Of a stretch of DNA of 64,000 bases, positions 46,201 through 55,000 are shown one piece after another. Numbering within the stretch: position 1 is the stretch's first letter; each line of letters opens with the position of its first letter. A model generated the notes under the pieces. The model worked only from the letters and a program-made list of their open reading frames with translations, had not been told where the DNA came from and searched no databases. This DNA comes from Pomphorhynchus laevis (lineage: Eukaryota > Acanthocephala > Palaeacanthocephala > Echinorhynchida > Pomphorhynchidae): positions 111,260-175,259 of the forward strand of contig WNNJ02002475.1 in assembly GCA_012934845.2 (NCBI GenBank), written 5' to 3'. The position numbers and the translations under genes are program-made.

Positions 46201-46305
46201 TCAACGATAATTGGTGTGTGTACTAATCACTCTGTAGCCCAAGAAAACGATGATGAAGCACGTCAATTGCCGCAATCTACAACTATCATTTTCTCAAACA
46301 ACTAA
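37186..46305 (+). CDS. Host gene: multi-pass membrane protein with cytoplasmic PPNYED motif (five 3' exons)
   Basis: Five exons with GT-AG borders fit together in frame: 37186-37262, 39033-39197, 40113-40259, 44223-44333, 46195-46305. After two leading bases every junction is phase 0. They give 202 residues. Exons 1-3 encode hydrophobic segments (LLAFMLIACLTSITGSMLIG; DIIAIIGFSLFYWPILVY; SLFLIIIIVIKVYCIYVIV, the last one split by an intron), with a loop carrying one N-V-S site between the second and third. A basic, Ser/Asn-rich tail follows, with PPNYEDI, a PY-type motif that can bind WW domains. Stop TAA at 46303. Topology and tail recall LAPTM4-like lysosomal or other small four-TM proteins with PY tails, but that is inference. 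The 5' end is not found. Introns carry several repeats (38.2, 40.5, 42.0, 43.1, 45.8 kb). Confidence 0.65.
37440..37560. repeat. TATAAT low-complexity run
   Basis: Alternating ATATAAT and ATTATA blocks in the first identified intron. Confidence 0.7.
38205..38310 (+). repeat. Diverged Naiad/Chlamys-like PLE terminal repeat core
   Basis: CATGTATTTGGCCCCGCAAC starts as in the 6.0 and 57.5 kb copies, followed by a weaker version of the rest (ATAGGGGCTG, CTGATAACATATTAG). Most arms are eroded: an old copy in an intron of the host gene. Confidence 0.55.
39033..39197 (+). CDS. Host membrane-protein gene, exon b
   Basis: Borders CTACTTTTAAAG and GTAACG. 55 codons: ICDIIAIIGFSLFYWPILVY, a short loop with NVS, then SDSLFLIIIIVIK, whose helix continues into exon c. 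Confidence 0.6.
40113..40259 (+). CDS. Host membrane-protein gene, exon c
   Basis: Borders CTTTTTCTATTGCAG (strong) and CAG with GTATGTTG. 49 codons: VYCIYVIVKCYRLLKALKCA completes the membrane helix and enters a basic, Asn/Ser/Arg-rich cytoplasmic stretch ending NIHQ. Confidence 0.7.
40530..40790 (+). repeat. Short-unit tandem repeats
   Basis: Repeats of AATAGTCCCTTCATATTATT plus AATTGAAAAT, interleaved with TTTTCCCATATTATAATATA blocks; about five copies in total. Confidence 0.85.
42035..42200 (+). ncRNA. Hammerhead-like repeat (GGACC, GAAAC, CTTATGA, GGTCC)
   Basis: In order: GGACC, GAAAC, a small hairpin ACA-CGAA-A-TGT, A, GGCGTGGG, CTCACTG, CTTATGA, GGTCC, A, CCCACGC, TGATTG. GGACC pairs with GGTCC, and GCGTGGG with CCCACGC. 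The 35.0/35.3 kb copies keep the same layout with TATTAG pairing CTAATA at the second stem, which is covariation. One base of the CTGATGA core is changed. Confidence 0.4.
42220..42520. repeat. TATAATGTATAGTGT-type degenerate satellite
   Basis: Low-complexity T/A/G repeat with units close to ACACTAATAGTGTATAATG, ending in TATATACA palindromes. The ORF at 42223-42423 is this repeat read in frame. Confidence 0.8.
42521..43020. other. Unassigned intronic sequence with small open frames
   Basis: Plus frames at 42558-42782 and 42670-42933 overlap; the first has DEVVRDVSTALSDNC and YEGTEFLTGFQKE. It is less AT-rich than its flanks and may be a decayed element. No family recognised. Confidence 0.3.
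43029..43060 (+). ncRNA. Short type-I hammerhead-like motif
   Basis: TTTGAAGA (for CTGAAGA), A, GCC, GCAA tetraloop, GGC, GAAAC, GTA. Normal element order with a GNRA-capped helix II; the first core base is changed and helix I is weak, so it is probably a dead copy. Confidence 0.4.
43110..43895. repeat. Nested repeat: 115-bp inverted arms plus 164-bp direct repeats
   Basis: 43118-43232 is the reverse complement of 43520-43646 (CACCTTAACACACGCTTAAA ... GTGCGTATTGCC). 43266-43429 recurs directly at 43730-43893 (GCATACGTAGCGACTTTG ... GGGCAGGTGTAACA). Each direct copy has CTGATGAGGATATATAG and, about 30 bases on, CCTCATGAGGAAAAC, i.e. CTGATGA, a stem and a GAAA-like element in normal order. Confidence 0.75.
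44223..44333 (+). CDS. Host membrane-protein gene, exon d (PY motif)
   Basis: Borders TTTTTTTAAATTGTATTAG and AAG with GTTGGT. 37 codons beginning PPNYEDIIKISSFIDADSS and ending SRSCDSK. Confidence 0.65.
44485..44600. repeat. Short inverted repeats (ACCGGGTAA / TTACC..)
   Basis: AACTACCGGGTAAC and GTAACCGGTAGTAGTT form a hairpin around CAGAG; GAGGTACCCAATTCTCTTAC and its neighbours repeat the GTACC theme to 44590. Confidence 0.6.
44941..45234 (-). CDS. Small minus-strand ORF, 97 codons, unidentified
   Basis: MSILQMYKERINKIFVYF, a hydrophobic centre (YVLGGIYLLHYGANK) and a basic C-terminus (HIKRLILNSLGRRILADVG). It starts at a real ATG and ends in TAA. It lies within the last intron of the plus-strand host gene, on the other strand. 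Amino-acid composition is more protein-like than nearby AT-rich frames, but I recognise no family and it could be an exon or a decayed element. Confidence 0.3.
   Translation of the reverse strand: MSILQMYKERINKIFVYFLLLARWFKIYLKWPVRLGISQIHYVLGGIYLLHYGANKQENKLVKVITLHIKRLILNSLGRRILADVGAAIKSHYNVLY
45780..46050. repeat. Fold-back MITE-like element (copy 1)
   Basis: A ~195-base palindrome (45838-46035) with ends TTGTTCAGGGCGTTTAAACATCG and its reverse. The hairpin continues almost to the centre (CTTTTCAAGTTTATGTTTT / AAACATAACACTTGAAAAG). About 50 bases outside the left end (ATTGTCCAATGATAnGTT) are shared with the copy at 52520, so the element is longer than the hairpin. Confidence 0.75.
46195..46305 (+). 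CDS. Host membrane-protein gene, terminal exon e
   Basis: Preceded by TCATCGATTGGATTTTAG. 36 codons (QQSTIIGVCTNHSVAQENDD ... TTIIFSNN) and TAA. Polar, consistent with the end of a cytoplasmic tail. Confidence 0.6.
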   Translation, partial: QQSTIIGVCTNHSVAQENDDEARQLPQSTTIIFSNN

Positions 46306-47325
46306 GTCAAAGTTTCGATTTAGAAGTTCGAATTTTTAAGAGTTTATATATTTGTTTTAGTAGATTTAATAAGAATTAAGTTAAACTATATGTAATATTT
46401 CACACTCATTTAACAAAAACGATCATCTCATTAGAATGTGATAAAATGGAATACGTATTTGATATTTTTGATTGTATTTGCATTTTTTGTATTATGCATT
46501 ACTTTTGCTATAAGACAACATAAATTTCAAAACACAGAAAGAAACGTCGAAGATTTTTTACTGATCAAATTTTAATAGGAAAGAATGTTAGCTTGATAAA
46601 TCACTAACATTTGTTAGATAATTATAGCTAAAGTGTCGTCGTATATTTAATAGTAAAGCCTGTGTTGTAAATGCCGTTTAGTTATGATGTAGTAAGACAC
46701 TATACAAGCATGTATACTCTTAGCAGACGATTTATTACGTGGTTTATAATGGAAGTTGGTAAGTAGACAAATACTTTGCTGAAAGTTTGAAACAACTGCT
46801 GAGTTAATATTCAGTTTTTAAGACATACTAAATATGAGCTCGGCGGTGTTCTCAAACCTTAAGTAAAGTAATTTTCTACTTTGAAACTTGTATTTATAAA
46901 CCACAAGGGTTAGCAAATAAATATAACCGGATCTATGCTATCAGTACAATATACTCATATGATTACAATCAATATATATTGTATTTAACTAATATTTGTG
47001 ATATTACTATTATATTAATATAAAATTTTAACTAATATATAACGATAGCTGTTAACAGTATGTAGGTTAAAAATGCTATACACCTATTGCTAAAATATTA
47101 TCTGTTCAAACGTTAATTAATTTTCAAATTCCAAATGATATTATATACTTAAATAAAATAAAATTTACCAAAGTTACACGAGTGTATTTTTTAATATTTA
47201 AATATAAATTAAGTAATGAAAACGCTTTATTATTTCAAAAACCAAATTACATTAGCTTGTGCAATACAGAGTAAAGTATTTTGAATCAAACAACTTAATA
47301 GTAGTAGCGGTCATTTGTAAAGAAA
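46306..47325. other. AT-rich 3' flank of the host gene
   Basis: No recognised feature apart from possible 3' UTR sequence just after 46305. Confidence 0.35.
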
Positions 47326-47545
47326 TCATAATTTTGTTGAAATTGCAGAGCCTGCATCCTGTATGCTAACCATAGTAATTGTCGCCACTATAACGGTGCA
47401 TGAATAAGACAAAAGTTTGGCAGCTTTCTTTATCTTTGTATGTTGAAAGTTTTCGAGCAGTGTATATTGCAAATTAGCAGCATCCGATTGTAAAATAGGA
47501 AACGCGTTGAAGACAGCGATCATGTAATTCATCATAGCAGTATGT
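47326..47545 (-). CDS. Candidate terminal exon, minus-strand host gene
   Basis: Minus strand: TTGTTTTATAATAAAAG then one base and 72 codons (HTAMMNYMIAVFNAFPILQS ... SCTVIVATITMVSIQDAGSA) ending TGA. Balanced composition and a hydrophobic run near the end suggest a real C-terminal exon. Its phase does not match the exon ending at 51722 directly, so intermediate exons or a separate gene are needed. Confidence 0.4.
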
Positions 47546-47581
47546 CTTTTATTATAAAACAAGTTGAGGAAAAAATATGTC

Positions 47582-47584
<3 letters not shown>

Positions 47585-47640
<56 letters not shown>
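47585..47640. repeat. (TA)n microsatellite
   Basis: About 27 uninterrupted TA units. Confidence 0.98.
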
Positions 47641-47643
<3 letters not shown>

Positions 47644-49150
47644 GAACTGTATATTTTAATTTAAATGCTAGCATGTTATTTTAATGCTAGACAATATTTT
47701 ATGGTCGACAGTCTAAGCTATATGTTTCTAAATATACTCAAAATAATTCAATACATAAAAACTAAAATTTAATATGATACAAACGAGATCTATATTTTGC
47801 TCAGCAAAACATAGATAGCATATTGAAATTGAGGAAGATTATACAAATCTGACGGAAATTATCTCGATTGTTTTACTTACATCTATCTATCTCTAGAAGT
47901 AATAAATTTGAATTTATAAAAGCTTAAATAATATTTTATTATTTAGATGTTAGATTAAACGTTATCCGTATTGGGTAAACGAGTAAGTGAGAGTATTTAA
48001 ACGACGGTATTTTTCAAGCTAATTACAATTTTACTCGCAAAACGTGAACTTTATGTTCTCAACACTTGCTTTTTAGCAAGAGAATACTTTTTATCTTTAA
48101 TCCGGTCCTTTTATGTTTATCTGTAAATTACAAACAATTAACATTATATTGAATAAATTATACACAAATGAACAAACACTATTGAATAAATCATATTGAA
48201 TAAATTATACACAAATGAACAAACACTAAATAGCATATGATATTTAGGTTTTTACAACCTAAAATCTGCTGCAAAATAGAAAAAGGATACATCAATGAGC
48301 GATCAATTAGCGTATACCACATGCTTAACATGACTTTGTATTCCACAAATTTTACTAAATACAGTAAAGTATAAATAAAATATAAAAATTATATATTTAT
48401 AATTATTTATATAATTAATATATAATAAAATGTACAATAAAACAGATAGCAGTAAGTACATGTAGTTATTACGTTATGTAAAGTAGAATTGAGTATAATC
48501 ATGCTACTTTATACTAATAAAGCAACATACTGATGCTGAGTATACATGCTGTATACTTACTCATGTACCGGTAGAACTCATACTGATGGCGTCAATCATT
48601 TTTGCATTATTATAATGAGAATATAAGTAAAAAATAGAAGCATAATGTAAATTAAATTTTTGGGCAACAACGCTTTTTTGTACACGACGATTAATATTCT
48701 GCCACCATAAAATACAATACAACGTTTTTTTAAATAAATTCTATTAGACAGCATTTGATAAAAATAAAGTTGGCAAATCAGATCAAATACTTTTATCCGT
48801 AAGACTATATATCTGAATATAAATTCGTTTGCTATCACCTGCTAGCAAATATTGACACATATTTATTTGTGTCGCAAATATTGACACCCATATTGATCTA
48901 TGTAAACTTTTATCTATAACCCGATATTACGGCATCTGCTAGTAGTACTATATCAGTCAATAGAGAGTACAATGTATATTTTTAATATGATTACCAGGTT
49001 TCTTAATTCTTATAAGTTAATAGTTTTATTAAAAGGTCACCTATAAACATAGTAGCCGCAAGTAATTTAACGAAGATTCATGTTACACACGCAATTCTTG
49101 AGTTATTTACAAATGTAACACATGAATTTTGTCAATTTATATTAACGAAG
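47641..49150. other. AT-rich DNA with a short direct duplication
   Basis: TTGAATAAATTATACACAAA plus TGAACAAACACT occurs at 48150 and 48197. The minus frame 48596-48838 is hydrophobic and AT-driven, probably chance. Confidence 0.4.
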
Positions 49151-49330
49151 AAGTAAAAATAGTTTTATTTCTAAAATTCACACTATATTTTGTTAGCTTC
49201 GGCTATCATCTTCAGAAAATTACAAACTGTTTATTTAAAATTAAATAATAAGTTTGTAATTTCCTGGAGATGATTGCAGGAGCTAACGAAATATAGTGTT
49301 AATTTTAGAAATAAAAATATTTCTATTCCT
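49150..49330. repeat. Fold-back of a short hammerhead-like element
   Basis: Arms 49157-49234 and 49250-49327 are inverted copies around a ~16-base loop. The left arm (minus strand) reads TTCTGAAGA, TGA, TAGC, CGAA, GCTA, A, C, AAAATATAGTG; the right arm (plus) reads TCCTGGAGATGATTGCAGGA then GCTAACGAAATATAGTG. CTGAAGA, a capped stem and GAAA in normal order; each arm has lost part of the core. Confidence 0.6.
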
Positions 49331-50063
49331 TTCTTTTCCGTTCTTTCTTAAATTTACAAGACCATAACAAAGATGCAATGATTTTCACAGTGATTTTTAT
49401 TTTATATTTATTTATATTTTATATTCATTTATATTTTATATTGTGATAATTAATCAACTTGTATTACATCAAATTGTCACAACTATTCAACTATTATAAA
49501 TTGGCAACAAATTTTATTTTAAAGCCCGTCTTGTTTTACATTAAAATTAGTAGCTTTTTGATAATCTTCGGATATATATAAAGACGTCAAGTATCACAAT
49601 ACGTACATCTAAAATTTTACTAAAAGTACACTAGAAAGTTAAATAAAATTCAAAATATGTTTATAACTTTCTTCGAACGTTTAAGAGAAGGTAGTCGGGC
49701 CTTTATTTGCAAGAAGCAACCACACTTTTTATTGAGGAATAGGAGAGAAATTTCACTATATATATACATAAAGATGTATTAATAAAAATGTCACTGCTAC
49801 TTAACTAATTGCATTTTATCACTTTTGAAAAGACGCTTCCTAAGACGTTAAAAATTGAAAATTTAAAAATTAAATTTTTTTTTAATTTTAAAATTAGTTA
49901 AATGTATGAGTCATGCTGACTGTTAATTATTAATTAATTTTTAACAAGGGAATTCGCAAGGATTTCACATTATAATTAAAGTGAACACTTGTTTTATTAC
50001 TTCTACGAAAGTATTATGTAATGAATCCGCGTTTAACGCTGTCATAATTTAAACCCTTTAAAT

Positions 50064-50315
50064 ATGATGGAATTTAAATCTAAAATAGAAGATACAACAA
50101 TGGTGGCAACATTAACACAAATTAATTCTAAAGCTACTAATTATGAAAATTTTATTAAAAGGAGTGGAGATGAAATGAAAAATCTAATTATCTCAAAATG
50201 CGGCAAATTTGTAACGTGGAAAGGTCTAAATAAGCAGTCGATGGGAAACATTATCAATTACACATTTAAAATAGTAGTTTATATTGTAGTAAAATGGTTT
50301 ATTGCCTCGACTTAA
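50064..50315 (+). CDS. Unidentified ORF, 83 codons
   Basis: ATG start; charged N-terminal half (MEFKSKIEDTTMVATLTQIN, KRSGDEMKNLIISKCGKFV) and a hydrophobic end (IVVYIVVKWFIAS). It is followed by related-looking Lys/Asn-rich frames at 50440-50610 (DYDIRAAANEDVFETTT, KICSKLKNLMNVLICSELIN) and 50840-51100. Together they look like one decayed AT-rich coding unit of unknown family. Confidence 0.3.
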   Translation: MMEFKSKIEDTTMVATLTQINSKATNYENFIKRSGDEMKNLIISKCGKFVTWKGLNKQSMGNIINYTFKIVVYIVVKWFIAST

Positions 50316-50839
50316 TCGGATGCATTGCTTCGTTACAATTTGCGGTGATTCATCAAAACACACGATTAATACCAGTATAAATTAAGTAAGCGACGACGAA
50401 ATATGTTAATTCAATTAATACAAAGGAGTCAACGATAGGGACTACGATATTCGAGCAGCTGCAAACGAAGATGTATTTGAGACTACTACTGATATAGTAA
50501 ATTATACTAAAATTTGTTCAAAATTAAAAAATTTAATGAATGTGTTAATTTGCTCAGAATTAATTAATAAATTTAAACAAAAAATATTCGCTGATCTAAA
50601 GGATAAATAAACTTGTGTTTTATATGAACTAAATTCAATTATTAGAGAAATTATTTTACAAAACAAAGATAAAATGACCAAACCATTGTTGAACTTTCCG
50701 TATTAACCTTATAACTGCATAGATGCCATTTTAAAGTTTAGAAGAAACTAATTTTAAATTTTAATTGTTTAAATTAAAATTTCAGTAAAATACATTTATA
50801 CAAGGAGAACGACTTGATTGTTAAACAAATTAGGCATAT

Positions 50840-51100
50840 GTGTTGCAGTGCTTGGAAAATAAAGCGCATATAAATACTTTCGGAATAAATTTAGTCACGT
50901 ATTTGCTATTTTCGCAAAAATCAAAAAGCAAATCAACTTTATTAGAAATTTTAGTTAATGGAATTGGCCTCTTAAAAACAAAACGTTTTTCACAAACTGA
51001 TAGAAGTGAGTTTGAAATAAAATTGCATGAAGAGGCCAAAGGCATATGGGAAAATATCCTAATAAAATGTAAAATAAGTGAACTTGATCCATCTTTTTAA
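50840..51100 (+). CDS. Unidentified ORF, 86 codons
   Basis: ENKAHINTFGINLVTYLLFS, KSTLLEILVNGIGLLKTKRF, EFEIKLHEEAKGIWENILI. Composition is amphipathic and protein-like, with a real stop at 51098. The third of three plus-strand frames in 50064-51100 with the same Lys-rich style; possibly parts of one element. No family recognised. Confidence 0.3.
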   Translation: MLQCLENKAHINTFGINLVTYLLFSQKSKSKSTLLEILVNGIGLLKTKRFSQTDRSEFEIKLHEEAKGIWENILIKCKISELDPSF

Positions 51101-51721
51101 ATTTAGAATTTCGAAGCAAGATCAATAATATACATTTTTATTTTTTATATTTCGCTAGCTGCTGTAGCATTTTCAAAATGAGAAATAATAAAACGTTTGA
51201 AACATCAGAACTTTTTATTACAAACAGAAACAAAACGTCTGATTCTGTCCTTGATGATGCTAGCAGCATATCTATATGCTTGTTGAATTATAGGATTAAT
51301 AAGGAACACTGGTTTAACTACTTTATTCTTTTTGGATAAATGTTGTTTGTTTTGCGAAATATAAAAATCAAAATAATGTTTTGTTGATCATGCTCCAAAA
51401 TTAAAAAAAATAATTTAATTTTTTCATTATCGTATAAAAGCCAAGATAACTTACCTTTAGGTTTCTAAAAATGTATAATACTTTGCATTTTGAATGCAAG
51501 AATAACATCACTATGTAGTTGTAATGTTATGGAAGTACATTTTCGTTTCTTAATATTTGATTTTTCTGACGAGTAATAATTCAAAAATTCCCATGTTTGC
51601 AAGCCGATTTTTATTTTATAACGACAATATAGAGAGAGATAACACAAATATTTTGGAAAGCAAAAGCACAAAGCTTTTGATAAGTCTTTGATTTAAAGTC
51701 AAATTTAAATGTAATACTTAC

Positions 51722-52046
51722 TGATTCTGCTATCCAACAGTATCAAAGGATCCGCCCATAATGTGAGCTTTCGTATAAAATGTGGATGGTTCACGTGGTC
51801 GATGCTGTTCATTCCGTCTACATCGTCTACAGTTAAGTTGTTCTCATCATCAGTAAATGATATTGTAAAAATTCGTTTTCGATTTGAGTTTCCACAACCG
51901 ATGTTTCGCTGTCGCGAGAAATGATTAACAGACTGCACACAATATCTTCGATAACCTTGTCTACTACAATACATATCGTTTGAGCAATTACTGCCAGTTA
52001 AAACAATTAATAAATCAGGTATACACGCAATGGCCGTATCGGCCTG
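51722..52046 (-). CDS. Minus-strand host gene exon (108 codons)
   Basis: Acceptor TTTAAATTTTTAG, donor A with GTAAGTATT. Open throughout: QADTAIACIPDLLIVLTGSN to PLILLDSRI, leaving one base for the next exon. Five cysteines in the first half. Confidence 0.6.
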
Positions 52047-55000
52047 CTAAAAATTTAAAGAGTAAATAAAACTAAATGTCATCGCACTACATCGCTTAGT
52101 ACACACCTTGTAATTGCTTTCTGTAGATACATCTCCGTATCTTATGATCTTGATACAGTGTGACTCGCTACTTTGATGCCCTTGAAGATAAAATAAAACC
52201 TCGAGACAACAGTACTGCGTCGTATATTACGAAAACACTATCAAATACTGTGATAAAAATCAATTTGTAAATTCAGTATAAAGTACCGAATTTATTTACC
52301 TTATACAAATAAATATAGCGTATATTCACCTATCGAGTTAATGATATGTCTTATATATTAATAGTATATTTTGATGATGTAATTAATAAAGTGGAATAAG
52401 AAAGAGGATTTTATTCTTCTTAGTATAAGACATACAAAATTAGTTATATAATTTTTGTTACATCTTCAATAAAAGTGGAGCTTTTGCTGGATATTTTAGA
52501 CGAAATTATTAAAGTAATTTTTGTATTGTCCAATGATAAGTTCGATGTGCTCTTAAATTGTTCAGGGCGTTTAAACATCGAAAGAAATAATAAAATAAGA
52601 AATTACTGTTCTCAAATTTTCGACAATGGGCTCTTGCAATATACATAACAAATGAAAAAGGACTATATTGCAATAGTCGAAAATTTGTGAATAATAATTT
52701 CTTATTTTATCATTCATCTCGATGTTTAAAGGCCCTGGATAATTTTTGTGTATTCTTAACATACATCTCCGTATTAAAACCTTGCAATGATGGTAAAACC
52801 TCGCCAACATTAAAACCTTGCAATGATGGTAACCATTCGTTAACTAAAATCACTATTAATCTAATATGAAATAGATTTCTAAAGCAAGTAATTAATCTGT
52901 GAAACGTAAGGATGTAATACTGCTTTATGCTTTAATCCTAAACATGTGTGATTATCTGATTTGGCTATTTTGGCTTCTCAGTAGATCGTCAGTGACTGCT
53001 CTCTGAAGATCCACTGAGTGTTGCAACTGCTTCGTGACGATATTCATACAGAAGTTTGCAGGTACATGTTTAGGATTGGAGAATAAAGCAGTATAACATC
53101 GTTACATTTCACAGATTAAAATGAACTTCTCTGTAAATCTATTTAGAAAAGTGTTAGACCGGTAAAGAATCTATAAATTCGCATGAATGTTTCATGCAAC
53201 TTTTCAACGACGAACTGTATTGCTCGTAGACCCTCAAAGTATCACATCATGTTGAAACGTTATTGCTAAGTGCTTGCGCCCTGATGATCTACTGAGTACT
53301 AACGTCGGCGCAGGATGATGTTAGTGGTTAGATCGTGTTGTAACTGGTTCGTGACGATATTCGTACACTAGATTGCAGACATATCTTTGAGATTAAAGCA
53401 TAAAACAGTATAGCATCCTTCCATTTAACAGATTAATGACTTTTCTCCGGAAATCTATTTCAAAAAGTATAATACATGTAAGGAGTCTATAAATTCGAAG
53501 GAAAGTTTAGTGCAATTGTACAACGACTAGCTGGATTCCTTTGGACCATCCAAGTATTCCAGCATGATGAAGCGTTAGTGATCAATGCTTGCGTCCTGAA
53601 GATCTACTGAGTACTAACGTCGGCGCAGGATGATGTTGGTGGTTAGATAGTGTTACAATTGGTTCATGACGACAAGTTTGCAGACACTTGTTTAGTTTTG
53701 AAGCAGAGAGAAGTATAACATCCTTAAATTTCACAGATTAAATGAACTGCTCTGGAATCTATTTCGAAAAGTGTTAGACAGGTACGAGGTATATAAATTC
53801 GCATGAATGCGTCATGCACATTTTTAACGACAAGCTGGATCCCTTATAGACCATCTAAGTATTACAGCATGTTGAAACGTTAGTGCTCAGTGACTGTGCT
53901 CTGAAGATCCAATTAGTACTAACGTCGACGCAGGATGATGTTAGTGGTTAGATCGTGTTGCAACTGGTTCGTGACGATATTCGTACACTAGATTGCAGAC
54001 ATATGTTGAGGATTAAAGCATAAAACAGTATAACATCCTTCCATTTAACAGATTTAATTACCTGCTGTTGAAATCTATTTCGAAAAGTGTTAGACCGACA
54101 AGGAGTCTATAAATTCGCATGAATGTTTCGTGCAACTTTTTAACGAAGGGCTAGATCCTTTATAGACCATCTAAGTATTACAGCATGTTGAAACGTTAGT
54201 GCTTGTGCCCTGAAGATCCAATGAGTACTAACGTCGGCGCAGGATGATGTTGGTTGTTAGATCGTGCTGTGTCTGGTTCGTGAGGATATTCGTACACTAG
54301 TTTGCTGAAACATGTTTAGGAGTGAAGCACATATCAATATAATATCCTTACATTTCACAGATTAATTTAATTCTTTAAAAACTTGGCAAATCTAAGCGAT
54401 AACGATAATATACAAACAAACTAAACTTGTATATTTAATATTTTGCTATAAAGTGTCAAAGCATTATTACGCATTTCATCATTAATTATAAAATAATCAA
54501 TGAAGATAATAATAAATTAATCAAATTAATTGATATAATATTAATAAAATATTTTCCAGCGCATTCATAAATGTTTATATTACAAATGAAATATTAAACA
54601 CATAGTAAACAGTTATAATAAATTAATTAAACATGCATGTATCATTTATGTTATAATAATTTATAAATTTGAATTAAACTATTAAAGTACATCTAGTTTA
54701 TAAACAATCAATACACAGCTTATTAAAAATATAAACATATGTACATATGTAATTTACATGTCTAACAAACAGTTTATAGACTTCTTCAAACTCAGTCTAT
54801 AACTGTTTATGACTACTGAATGGTTGATAGTATTGAACCTTTCGAAATTTATCTGTTTGGTCTCATTCCAGAAGGCCAATACCACTCAGGACACGTAAAC
54901 TATACTACAACTGCTTTTGCTTCTTGTCTATTCCCAACGTACCTACCAAAGATGTAGCTAATATAAAATATTTACAGAACATTAGGACATAATTTATGCA

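Noticed and set aside
53254-53314. HDV-like or twister ribozyme
   Set aside because: The two-helix pseudoknot has the wrong strand spacing and lacks the HDV P3/P4 hairpins; the conserved GAAA and CTGATGA are hammerhead elements.
52985-54365. C/D-box snoRNA reading of the CTGATGA motifs
   Set aside because: CTGA (D-like) and TGATGA (C-like) overlap in the same seven bases, there is no second box at the right distance, and GAAAC plus GTC with complementary arms fits a hammerhead better.
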